Origin: Circinella umbellata | Taxonomy: Eukaryota > Mucoromycota > Mucoromycetes > Mucorales > Lichtheimiaceae | Direction: 5' to 3' | Assembly: GCA_025093555.1 (NCBI GenBank) | Contig: JAIWNF010000039.1 | Coordinates: 467,162 to 531,161, forward strand | Length of the DNA: 64,000 nucleotides | Part shown: positions 48,961 to 58,974 of the stretch, piece by piece | How positions within the stretch are numbered: the stretch's first letter is position 1 | Layout of the letters: every line of letters begins with the position of its first letter | The notes under the pieces: model-generated | What the model was told of the DNA's origin: nothing | The model's input: the letters and a program-made list of their open reading frames with translations, nothing else | Database searches by the model: none | Position numbers and translations under genes: made by a program

Positions 48961-49206
48961 ATAGTTGGAGGTAACCAATCCTCCCCTCCCTCAATTAAAC
49001 TGCGAGTGGTTTAATAAAGATAGTTGGAGGTAACCAATCCTCCCCTCCCTCATTATTTTACTGCGAACTCAAGATGGTGGTTTAGTAGATGATAGTTGGA
49101 GGTAACCAATCCTCCCCTCCCTCATTGATTTTACTGCTATCTTTTTTTTTTCTCAAGTGGTGGTTTAATAAGTGATAGTTGGAGGTAACCAGCCCTCCCC
49201 TCCCTC
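48961..49206. repeat. Four-unit satellite with GGAGG/CCTCC hairpin core
   Basis: The core ATAGTTGGAGGTAACCAATC followed by CTCCCCTCCCTC recurs at 48961, 49020, 49092 and 49175 (spacings 59, 72, 83 bp); the fourth has AGCCC for AATCC. Between cores are shared TTTTACTGC, CAAG and TGGTGGTTTAATAA segments, so the unit is about 60-85 bp with indels. GGAGG pairs with CCTCC over an 8-nt loop. The complementary strand GAGGGAGGGGAGGATTGG is G-rich and could form a quadruplex. Confidence 0.9.
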
Positions 49207-49289
49207 GTTATTATTCTTCCTGCTTTTTCGCTTACTATATTTCACGGCAGGAAAACTCTCGAACCCATACTGTAATAAACCGAGGTAAT

Positions 49290-49526
49290 ATGTTAATCGT
49301 TACTATGGTATTTTTTAATTTTAAAAGTAAGTGTCGAAAACAAAGATTCATCATTTGTGTGATTTGTTTGTTAACAGTTTCTGTAACGAGTCGATATGAT
49401 AGACAACCAACTCAAGTACGATTTATATTGCACCAGTGCCAAAAAAAATATGGTCAACACTGCTTTGGTACGTGCTTGGGATATAAATATGAAAGAGGTA
49501 TCTATAGAAAACAAATAAAGTCTTGA
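49290..49526 (+). CDS. Doubtful 78-residue cysteine-containing secreted-type peptide
   Basis: Open frame just after the satellite. From the ATG at 49290 there is a basic stretch, a hydrophobic segment RFIICVICLLTVSVTS (about residues 19-34) like a signal peptide, then a short mature part with three cysteines (HQCQKKYGQHCFGTCLGY) and a basic end. A GTAAGT/AACAG pair inside it could instead be an intron that removes the hydrophobic segment, which weakens the case. No family recognised. Confidence 0.2.
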   Translation: MLIVTMVFFNFKSKCRKQRFIICVICLLTVSVTSRYDRQPTQVRFILHQCQKKYGQHCFGTCLGYKYERGIYRKQIKS

Positions 49527-50202
49527 TGCAAAAGCTGATGGATGAATCGTCAAATTGATTTTTTTCTTTCCCTTTTTTTATTTCATAAATAAATATTAGT
49601 TGATAATAAACGTTACTATCCAAATAGTGCTTATTCAATGGTTTTCATTTGTCATTATGGAATATGGTAGCATCAATTATCGGCGAAATATTCCGGGATG
49701 AATAGAAAGGAGTTTAATCAAAATGACTTGTCAAATAAACTATAGCTTTTTGTGATTAGTTTCGATATCTATTCTTCTAAGTATTCGTGTGTTATTATAA
49801 CAACGTTTACTTTCATTGTGTGTCCTTTCTTAACTCTCTTTACTTTTCATTTTTTTAAAGTTCTATTCAACAATATCTAAGTGTTGGCTTGAACGCAAGT
49901 GTGAGACCATGTGATTTTTATTACTATTAGATCCACAATGGATGCATCTCACGTAATGGCTATGATACAGAGCAACAGCTACAAATGGTAAATCAATAGA
50001 AAGTGTAAACTCGAAAAAAAGGCTTTGAAAAAGAGAATAGAAAAAGTATGGTTGTGGCTAGGTATTATGGTGAATATAATAATAATTGTAACATATGTAA
50101 AAACTTTGAATGGATGTGTTTGATATATATACAGGAATGAATAGAAATAAGATAATGGTATTGATGGTGTCAATAAGTTGTTATATAAATGTAAAAGTGA
50201 AA
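49527..50202. other. Intergenic: 3' flank of the Mucoromycota-type gene
   Basis: AT-rich, no supported gene. Minus-strand open frames at 49423-49638 and 49979-50173 are low-complexity and unsupported. Confidence 0.5.
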
Positions 50203-52210
50203 TTAATGCTTTTGTCTTTTTGGTGATTGGTCATCACTGTCAGTTGTTGATTTTGTTGATGATGATCCACTGGAATTCGTAATACATGGTGGTAATAAAG
50301 CTCGCTTCTTTCCTTTTCTTCCTATCGAAACCACTTCGTTAAATTCTTCAATAGCTTTTACAGTTTCCAGTAAATAAAGTCGAGTACGGTAAACAAGTTC
50401 AATAATAGGAATAAGTTGGGGAGAGCAGACATGAGGTTTAAGAGGAAACATTGCGCGATCGGACTGGGTAATGCGACAAACTGATCCTTTTGGACAATCC
50501 ATAACAATTACCGAAATATGAAGCCCTAAAAACATTTATTTTGTAGATTAATATTGATTGAAACGTGAGAATTGGATGAATGTTCCATTTGAGGTTTTAC
50601 TTAAACGCATAGCACATACCAGAAATAATAAATGCTGCTGTTTTTGTAACATGAAGAATTGAGGGTCTGTCACGTACAATGGATACCAAAAAGTCTTTCA
50701 ACATTTTTGAAGCCTCCATTCCACTTTCATATAATTCTTTAGTTCCAATTTCTCCATCTTTCAAAGCAACTTCACTGAATCCAAGTTCGTAGTTCATAAA
50801 CGTACACTTCATGTCAGGTTGCATTCCAACATGGTGTCGAGCAGTAGGTTGATGAGCAGATAATGACCGACTTTGATTATATCGGTCTGAAGAACCTTGG
50901 AGCTTTCTCTTGCCACTAACAATTAATAAATAATAAGCTCGTTGGATACTTATAATAATTATAGTCAAAAATTCACAAGTACTTACGATCGTGCGCGTAT
51001 CTTTGTTAGGTCAAAACATTTAAAAACAAATGGCCATATACGATATTCCACATCGTCCTCAATATAATCGTCATCAAAAAATTTCATATTATAAAGTTCA
51101 ATCACTTCTTCAAAGCTTTTTCTAGCCCAGTACAAATCGGGATCGGTTGATGGACTGAACGTTTTGTTCATGATGCTATTATTTAAATCGTCCAAAGTTT
51201 TCTATAGTTGTTGTCAAAAAGAAAAGTAAATCATTGTTAGCAACGATTCGGTAAAAGCGTGAATAACGATTACCACATATATACCTTGTCAAGGTATGTG
51301 TACAAGTATTCGTGGAGAGGCTTTGGGAGTTCTTGGTCAAAATCAACTTCTTTAAAGTCTCCAATTTCTTCAAGTTCTTTTTCTGTAAACACATCAGCAT
51401 ATGACGAGTCACTTGGATTTAAAATCATAGAATGAACAGGGCTAAAAATGGGTTTTAGAAACTGTTAAACACATGGAACTTCAAAGATAATTACACCAGC
51501 CAATTGGAAACATGAAGAAGCAAAAAGTGGACAGCAAAAAAAAATATCACATAACCCCCTTTATTTAATTAAACACTTACTGTTCATATTTCAAGGATAA
51601 AGCGTAATGCAGCATGACTTCTTCAACTATTCTGCCACTTTCCAATCTCCATACATTCCCTGATTCAATGACTTTTTTATAGTTATTCTCCATTTCTCGG
51701 AGTGCCTTTTCGGTCATGATGATTGCGGATTTTTTGTTGGTGGATTGACGGGTAGTGGTGGTAGATGGATGTGGTGGTGAGTGGTCCTCGGATACATTCT
51801 CTCGTTTATTGATTATGCTCCAGCTTACGCCCTGTCAAAAATTGAAACAATCAATACATAAAGTACAATAGTTAAGTAAGATAGACCAAAACTACAAACA
51901 CGAACCTCTTCAACTGTTCCTTCCACATTCGTTTCTTGTAAAACCCTTTTAAACATAGTTGTCCATATTTGAGCAACATTTTTGCGGAAATCTGTAAGCT
52001 TGATTATCCGTTGGGTTTCTTTTTCAACAAATTCTTGAAGTGACGGAATGTTGTTTTTATTCTTGGAATTCAAAACATATTCTAGTGTAACTAAAATTTA
52101 CAAGCAAATCGCTTAGTAAAATAACAATCAATACGGTTTAATCTTTACTTACGGTTTTTTCTTTTCATTTCCCTATCATTCAAAACATCTGTCGGGGAGC
52201 TCATCATCAT
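50203..52210 (-). CDS. Mucoromycota-type lineage-expanded protein of unknown function
   Basis: Predicted 494 residues. Exons in transcript order: 52153-52210, 51906-52090, 51581-51831, 51285-51441, 50987-51201, 50620-50915, 50203-50525; all junctions keep frame (exon 2 ends at a GTTCGT donor). Start MMMSSPTDVLNDREMKRKN. The middle carries VWRLESGRIVEEVMLHYALS. A later core YELGFSEVALKDGEIGTKEL, SGMEASKMLKDFLVSIV, ISGLHISVIVMDCPKGSVCR and LIPIIELVYRTRLYLL has the layout of an abundant family of uncharacterised proteins that I recall from Mucorales genomes. The Lys/Arg-rich tail ending SPKRQKH looks like a nuclear signal. A Mutator-like MITE lies 41 bp upstream of the start codon, and a decayed paralogue lies 1.8 kb downstream. 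Function unknown; a mobile-element origin has been a natural suspicion but is not shown here. Confidence 0.75.
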
Positions 52211-52260
52211 GGCAAAGGTTTCAATTACCAAGGTACTCACAGGAGAAGGCCTGGATTTTG

Positions 52261-52579
52261 CAATATGCAGCTTAACTTTGAAGCTCCCCCATTGAAAGGT
52301 TGAAATTTCAAGCCCAGAATTTTACTATAGGTGAGTGACGAAATCAAGTGATGGCAGTAATTTTTTTCTTCCTTTTCTATTCTTCTTGAACTTATCTTTA
52401 ATAAAAAGACAATACTTTCTGTTTTTTGATAATGCCGGGTCTATTTCTTTTCTTCATTATACATTAACTTAATTTTTTTTAAAGTTGATCAAAAATAAAA
52501 AAAAGGAAGAAAAAAAATGAAATTTCAAACTTTCAATGGAGGAGCTTCAAAGTTAAGCTGCCTGGACATAAGTATATTG
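52261..52579. mobile_element. 319-bp Mutator-like MITE with 10-bp target-site duplication
   Basis: Flanked by identical CTGGATTTTG (52251-52260 and 52580-52589). Ends are CAATAT...ATATTG. The 43-bp arm at 52267-52309 (GCAGCTTAACTTTGAAGCTC...) is the reverse complement of 52519-52561 with two mismatches. The right end has 12 extra bases (52562-52573) between arm and terminal ATATTG that the left end lacks. The interior is AT-rich with no open frame. A 9-10-bp duplication plus long terminal inverted repeats is the signature of Mutator-like (MULE) non-autonomous elements. It sits 41 bp upstream of the start codon of the neighbouring gene, in its promoter or leader. Confidence 0.92.
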
Positions 52580-52589
52580 CTGGATTTTG

Positions 52590-53323
52590 GTATGACTCGC
52601 TGTTGTCACAAATATCTTTAATAGATGAAATTGGTATGCCGTTGAAAACAAAAAAGTACAAAAGAAGCAAAAGAAGCAAAAGAAAACAAATGATAGAGTA
52701 GAAATCAAATTAAATCAAATAGTAAAGTGATATTTACGTCAAAGTAACAAGAGGTGCTGTGGATAGGAAAAAAAAAACTCAAAAGTCAATCGGTAATTCC
52801 TAATAGATATTGAATTGAATTGATTTGGAGATTTTTTTTTTTTACATTTTTGATAACTATCTAGTCATAAGAGTAACATGATTTGGTTGCAAACACCAAC
52901 TTTTGGAAATTACAGAAGGAACATTGGGCGGAGAACAAAACGAATCTTGGGAGTAGAGGCGCTGGACTTATTATCCGACTTTTTTTTGGAGATAATTATA
53001 ACACAATTGAATGATTCGTTGCACGATGGGTAACAGTTATGCTTTCTTTATATATATATAGCCTGTTGGGATTAAAGATTTATTATGATAGTCACACGTA
53101 TGATTGATAAGTCAAAGGTGTACAAACGAGAGAGTGTAAGACACATTAAATCAAATAGTAAATAAAGGAATACTAATTCAAAGATGTTTGGTTTTTCTTT
53201 CTTGATACGTAAATAAAAAAGGAACAAAGATAAGTGGGAATTATATCAGGAAGAGGTGGATCATCACGCTTCCCTCATCATTTTCATTTTTTTGAAAAAA
53301 TATATATAGTTCCTATGTTCAGA
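52590..53323. other. Intergenic between MITE and small minus-strand gene
   Basis: AT-rich, with AAGAAGCAAAAGAAGCAAAAG-like short repeats near 52660-52685 and a TATATATATA stretch near 53050. No gene seen. Confidence 0.5.
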
Positions 53324-53620
53324 TTAATTGGCACCAAATGCTTCCCTTATTGATTCATGGTAGTTTCCAAAACCCCATTCATCAGGTATATCAATTTTAC
53401 CACCAATAGATACAATCGCGTTTAATGGCACTATCTCACCTAATGGAGGGTCGCTGGTTGGGTTTCGTAATGTTCCAAGAACTACGGTTCGTGCACCATT
53501 ATACGCTGTTACGACAAATTCTCTCACATCATCATTCTTCGCCAATGCAAAGGTAACACCTACGCCGATTAGTACATTGGTTAGATTACTTGCAAACTGT
53601 GACCAATCTTGCTCAACCAT
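53324..53620 (-). CDS. Small hypothetical protein, 98 residues
   Basis: Single-exon frame from an ATG at 53620, with a TATATAA-type box about 110 nt upstream on the minus strand. The product starts MVEQDWSQFASNLTNVLIGV; a weakly hydrophobic segment LTNVLIGVGVTFALA (about residues 13-27) is followed by a globular-looking region (FVVTAYNGARTVVLGTL, then PLGEIVPLNAIVSIGGKIDI) and an acidic-polar end. Amino-acid composition is balanced, unlike chance AT-rich frames. No family recognised; possibly a membrane-associated small protein. Confidence 0.5.
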   Translation of the reverse strand: MVEQDWSQFASNLTNVLIGVGVTFALAKNDDVREFVVTAYNGARTVVLGTLRNPTSDPPLGEIVPLNAIVSIGGKIDIPDEWGFGNYHESIREAFGAN

Positions 53621-55093
53621 TTTGATTATTTTATGAGATTTAAATTGATAAATAAGTGTTAAAAGATAACTGCTGTTCTATAGTAACAGAGTGTATGATA
53701 AAAAGGTGATATACGTTAATTTTATATAGCTTACTGGCTATTTATTGGCATAACTCTTCGTAAAGAGATGGGTTATAATATATATTAAATAAGAGGAAAA
53801 CTTACTATTTACGTAGACAAAATAAAGTAAAGAAGAGAAAAATAATGGGTAAGGAAGCCCCAAAGTGCAAGATTAAATAATGCAACGATGTTACACAGAT
53901 GCGAATATTTATAAGCTACTTGAGAGAAAACGCGTTAGTCAAATTTTACTGCTATATGCGCAGCCAACAGCTATCACAGACTTCGACATCAAAAAAGAAG
54001 AATCAATCTGGATGTAAATGCATCAGCTGACGAAAGACGAAAGACGAAGAAATGTGGTAACAACCTACCCAAAATGGATTTTTTCGTTATGGTATACTTT
54101 CCATTTGGCTTCTTTATTTATTATCACATTATCTATACTAGAACTTCCCCTCTTTTATAAACAAGAAGAAATTGACTGTGTCTTTTAAAACTGTAAGAGT
54201 AAAATGGAGCTTAGTATAGAGTTTAATTTATAGATTTAGTATTTATTTTTTTCTTATTTCAAAAAGGAAACTAAGGCGCAGCACTTCGAGATTGTTGCCA
54301 CTTTTCTGTTTTCGTCTTCTTGAATTAAGCCTACAATTTTATTCATTGCTGAATATAAATTAGAGAGAATATTGGGCTTTGCATAATAAGCAAAAGTGGA
54401 AAAGTATCTGACACAAAAAAAAACAAGAGGCTACAAAATCAACCCCATTCACTATATATTGATTATACTTGTCATACTCTACTATTACTTTAAAAATCTT
54501 GTCAACTTAAAAATATAGTTTTTATCTGTATGAAAATCATGTCTGGGTGGACCTGTTAAATAAAGCCATCTTGTTTTTAAAAGGGTAAACTGGAGAAAGA
54601 GTTATAGAAATGATAAATCGATTTAGAGTAAAAAGTATTGCAAATCCCAGAAAAAATCTTGGTATAAAGAAGATACGTACGTATGAGAAAAAAAAGCAGG
54701 ATTAATTCCTGTTAATTAATGGTTACTGCTAGAATACCGATAGCCATGTTGATGAGTATTAGTTATCTCTATCGTCAATGGTAAGCCCGAAGAACCGAGT
54801 TTCCAAGGGTTACCACTAACAAGGTGGATAGGTAAATTAAACTATCTCACGAACAAAAGCCATATCATATGCAACAAAAAAGGTAACTAAGATGATAAGT
54901 AACAAAAAAGGAAAGCTCGAGTGATATATGATTATTCAATATGTAAAAAAAAGCGTTATGCTTATAATTTCTATTACTGTTACTTATAATGATTATGTAA
55001 TTCTATTGTGTAAGTATATTACTATAAATTCACAAGTAGAGGATGTACCTTTTGAAAAGTTGTAGAGAGAAATAGAAATAATGTCTATATTTT
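53621..55093. other. Intergenic 1.5 kb
   Basis: Begins with the promoter of the 98-residue gene (TATATAAAA near 53720). The rest is AT-rich, with no supported coding region, RNA gene or repeat. Confidence 0.5.
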
Positions 55094-56913
55094 TTATGGA
55101 TTTACAGTAACGTGTTGTTTGGGTGCATTTTTATCTAACCAAGATCGCGCTCTATATAAATTTTCATCTTCTGAATCCAATGCTTTCGCACACCAAGCAA
55201 TACTATATGTTCTTGTTGTTCCTTCTTCTAATGTTTCAGCTAAAAATAGTTTACGAGTCATTGATTCATCCACACAAAAATAAAGCTCCGGATTTGGATT
55301 AGGTAATTTCATTTGACGTTGTAATGATTGAATCATGGGTATTAACGTTGTTGCTGCTGTATTTGCATCTTGTAATTTTTGAGTACTTGTAGCACAATAC
55401 TAAATACAGTAATAACATAACAAAAATTTATTAGATATATGTGTGATTTTTAAATCGTACATTGCATCAATTAGAAATACTTGTTTAAAATACCTTATTA
55501 CGACAATAATTATGCCCACACCCAACAGTTAATTGAGAATGTAGTTTACGTGCAACTCGTTGTATTAATTTGACATTACCAGGATCATCCGTGGCTACCC
55601 AAAATGGACCAAAACAATATTGACACAATCGTAATCGATTATTCGCTCGTGGTCGAATACAATTTTGATTAGTACATAAAGGAGGCAATCGTTGATTTTG
55701 TTTTTGAACTTCATGGATTTTGGCATGAGCTTGAATATCTTTAATAGGTATTTGTCGATTACATTTTTGACATGTAATTGTTCTACTTTCACAATAACTT
55801 TCATGCGAATGTAAATTATATAATCGATCACGTGAATCTGGAGATGGAACACTTTGTGGTACTAAGTTCTATAAAAAATAAATAAAATCAAATTATTATT
55901 CTTTTGTCAAAACGTTTTTCTTATCGTGTTTATAAACTTTACATGACAATAGCGGCAAGTAATCAGTTTTTCTGAACATGTTATACGACGATGTTTCGCT
56001 AATGCTTCATACGAATCAGTAGTCAATTCATTACAAATACATGTTTTTGATTCATGAAAATAAGCTTTGTTGTATCCAACACATATTATTCATAAAGATA
56101 ATTATTTGTCATTCTAATTATTAAAGTATAGCGTATCTTTAATTATGCTTTGCTGACATTCGTGTATTTCCCTATTTGGACCATGATTTATAAGAACACA
56201 GAAGTCCGTCTTCTATAATGATATAAGGTTACAGCTGCGTAGATATATCATATCGTCAACCGCTCAAAGTCTAATCTTAATATCATTAATCTTATATTCA
56301 TAATTCACACGGCCATGACAAATATAAATCTTACGTATACATATATCAATATATCCCACTGATAATAAGATTCATATAAATAGAGATAATATTTTATTTT
56401 AATAAACTTCAGTTCAATTATGGTTCTTTTGGGTCTCGTTGACTTTTTAACGTCTCTTTTATTTTATTATATTTGATTGATATAACAAGCTTCATGTTTA
56501 GGTTGATCATGTAGTGTTTCAACAAATCTACATTCTTTTTATTGTGGACAATGCTAATGCTGTTCATATTCTTGACTTGATTTTTTAAATACTTGATTAC
56601 ATCCTTTGTGAGAACATGTCCTATTATTTCGTAAACAAAAGCCTTCATATAACATTTTAGTTTGTTCTGGAATCCACGCTTTACAATTTTCACATTGAGT
56701 ATATCCAGGTTGATTGGCTTGTGGTTCTTGTTCTGACATTTCGGTATCTTCATTTTCTTCTTGTGCTGTTGATGATGATGTTGAGGTAGTCCATAATAAA
56801 CTGGTTATATTATCTGAATAACCATGGATACCAATATAATACATTGATGTTTTTGATGTTGTGAGTGATGGTAATATAAGTTGAGATGTGATTCGGATGT
56901 TAAACTTGCCCAT
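55094..56913 (-). pseudogene. UFD1/TRAF-type zinc-finger protein, disabled copy
   Basis: Related to fungal ubiquitin-fusion-degradation (UFD1)-like proteins with TRAF zinc fingers. Segments in order: YYIGIHGY and an acidic linker (56850-56720); QCENCKAWIPEQTKMLYEGF...CSHKGCNQVF (56700-56580); HC...KECRFVETLHDQPKHEACY (56552-56486); then, beyond about 400 bp of unrelated DNA, NKAYFHESKTCICNEL...CSEKLITCRYCH (56073-55945); VPSPDSRDRLYNLHSHESYC...CQKCNRQIPI (55860-55740); CTNQNCIRP...LCQYCFGPFWV...CGHNYCRNK (55680-55495); and a UBA-like end LYRARSWLDKNAPK (55336-55094). Two in-frame stops (TAG at 56554-56556 where Trp is expected; TAA at 56539-56541) and the insertion at about 56075-56480 break it. 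No UFD1-fold N-terminus is visible upstream, so it is probably truncated as well. A missed intron cannot explain the stops. Confidence 0.65.
56075..56480. mobile_element. Probable ~400-bp insertion inside the zinc-finger pseudogene
   Basis: The coding sense reads ...KHEACY on one side and YNKAYFHESKTC on the other, and the interrupting DNA is AT-rich, has no usable GT-AG pair at its borders and no frame. It was therefore inserted rather than transcribed as an intron. TA dinucleotides flank both borders. I saw no clear terminal inverted repeats, so its class is undetermined. Confidence 0.4.
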
Positions 56914-57312
56914 TCATGATTTTCTACTTACTACCTTATTATATACTCAACCCCCTCTTTTGCAGCTCCCACTTTTGCGAATCTCCTCGTTCTGCATCGT
57001 TTGTTTTTGGAAAAAAGTTAAAAATACTTAATGGAATCGCAACTTGCAACTTGCATTAAGGTTTTTGGGCGAGTTGCGCTAATCGGGAGAAAACTGTACT
57101 ATAATTCAATAATTGTGTATAAAGCATTATCCAAATATGGAAATACCCACAACACCAGCAAGAATAATTAATGAGATGCCGTATTTAAGTCTCGCTTGTT
57201 GCAAGTCTTCAGTTCTGCGGAAACCAGGGGTCTACTGTAGATGCACTCGGGCCCTTTTCCACTTTTAAAACACTTTTTTTTGAAAAGTGTTTAGCATACA
57301 GCCAGAACCATT
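56914..57312. other. Intergenic, with a small hairpin before the retroelement remnant
   Basis: Contains repeated CAACTTG/TTGCAAC-type words near 57040-57050 and 57195-57205 and a 10-bp perfect hairpin AAACACTTTT/AAAAGTGTTT (57268-57292) just before the retroelement remnant. Confidence 0.45.
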
Positions 57313-58200
57313 ATGAAACCCTATCGCAATAACCTACCACAGAGGAAGTTGGGGAGGCAGCGGATTCGTTCCGTCTGTCCCCTAAGGATCTTCTTCGCCA
57401 GGCCAAAGATAATGAACAATACTACCATCAGCAATTTGCTCGTGTTAACAACCTCTGTGAATCCTTACGAGCCAAAGTCAACGAACTTGAAACAGCTCTT
57501 GAGAAAAAACGACCATTTTTGAGCACTCATTCCGTGTTCTCAACGTTTCTCTCACCTATGTCAACTACTTTAGACAAACCAAAAACCACTTTGCCACAAA
57601 CCTCATTGGCATTGTCACCACAACCAACATCGTCAAAGTCACCACCAACCAAATCTCACCAAAAGCAACCCTACTATCAGCAAATAGTAAAAATACTACT
57701 ACTAATCTGACTGTAACAACACCCTCAAAACCTACAGAGCATATCAAACAGGCTCGTCCTGCATCAACTACTTCTATTAGTCCTACTACTCACGAACCAC
57801 CCAACAAAAAGCTTCGACATGCAATCGATAGTAACCCCGCCAGCATAAATAATATATGTGTAACCAACACTACTAGAGCTAGTAATTTTTTCCGATTTCC
57901 TACTACCTAACCAAAATTCAACTATGTTCATCTTCCATATCAACAATGTACCACAAGACAGGAAACACGCAAACTACTTCGCCACTTGAACATCAATACC
58001 TCACGTATTTTAGATATCTCTTTCCCTGGTAGAAACATTATCGGTCTACTAGTACACCGCCACTACTTACCAGAAATCATATCCATTATGCATATTGCCA
58101 AGATTCCTGTTCTTAAAGATTTTGACCCTACTCACCCGGATACGGTGCATTCTGTCTTAAACCGTCAAAATAATTTGAATCCTGACATAAAAACTTGAAC
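57313..58200 (+). mobile_element. Retroelement ORF1/gag-like remnant
   Basis: Plus-strand relic in more than one frame. After MKPYRNN (57313) a +1 shift opens PTTEEVGEAADSFRLSPKDL and a heptad-rich coiled-coil-like stretch with NEQYYHQQFARVNNLCESLR. A Ser/Thr/Pro/Lys-rich linker (57520-57700) ends in a stop. After another shift comes NYVHLPYQQCTTRQETRKLL, then HLNINTSRILDISFPGRNII and a LLVHRHYLPEI block (57924-58060), ending at a TGA at 58196-58198. Coiled coil, linker and the RILDISFPGRN-type block fit ORF1/gag-like proteins of retroelements I recall from Mucorales. No reverse transcriptase is seen downstream, so this is a truncated piece. Confidence 0.5.
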
Positions 58201-58974
58201 CCTATGAAATATTTTTGACATGAAGTAATAAACTTTTTAGCACCTAAAATAGGTTTATATTTGTATTCTAAATCGATTGTCCCATTTTACTTTTGAAAAA
58301 ATTGATTTTTCATTGAGTTATTAGTGTTCAAAGTTTTGTTGGAATGTGAAATATTACTAAGTAAACCTCAATATTAAACATAGTGATTATGAGGGAGATG
58401 AGATGGCAAATGCAGTGTGTAACATTAAATAGCTAATGGGTAATAAATTAGCCGTAGGTATCTATTTGTCAGCAAATAAAATATATATTCCATCCACTTA
58501 AAATTGTTCGGTCAAACATTATTTCCATCAATGAAAATAAGAAACCAATCAAACACTATTATTTATCATTACATATCAATTATCCAGACAAAAAAGAAAA
58601 TTATAGTCATGCTAACTGTTATAAATAGTTTCAGAGAATGATCCAGAATTAATGATGTAATACGGTGCATTCTGACTTAAACCGTCATTTGTCCAATATT
58701 CAAAATATTTTAAATCCCGTCGGCTAATATTACATCCATAGTTAATGGTATCAACTCCCATATGTAGCATATAATAATAGTAAAAAAATTTGAACTAATT
58801 TTATTGTTTTATTGAAAAATTTCAAGGGAATAAAAAAGAATAAATATACATATATATAATGTATGTATAAAAAAACAGAAAAAGAAAAAAAGAAGATTAA
58901 GTAAAAAAATATCAAAGTGAGGATAATAAATGAATAAAAAAAAAGAGAAAAAGAGAAAAAGCATAAAAAGCATA
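58201..58974. other. Non-coding flank with a second partial copy of the retroelement 3' end
   Basis: TACGGTGCATTCTG.CTTAAACCGTCA occurs at 58141-58167 (inside the ORF1-like remnant) and again at about 58661-58687, followed in both by similar AAAATA(A/T)TTT(G/A)AATCC sequence. This points to a duplicated or second, more decayed element end. The rest is AT-rich. Confidence 0.5.

Noticed and set aside
48961..49206. CRISPR-like appearance of repeats with spacers
   Set aside because: Only four units, spacers share sequence with each other, spacing is irregular and the organism is a fungus; it is a satellite.
56418..56753. 111-codon minus-strand frame overlapping the zinc-finger pseudogene
   Set aside because: Shifted-frame shadow; the zinc-finger cysteines are in the other frame, where the stops occur.
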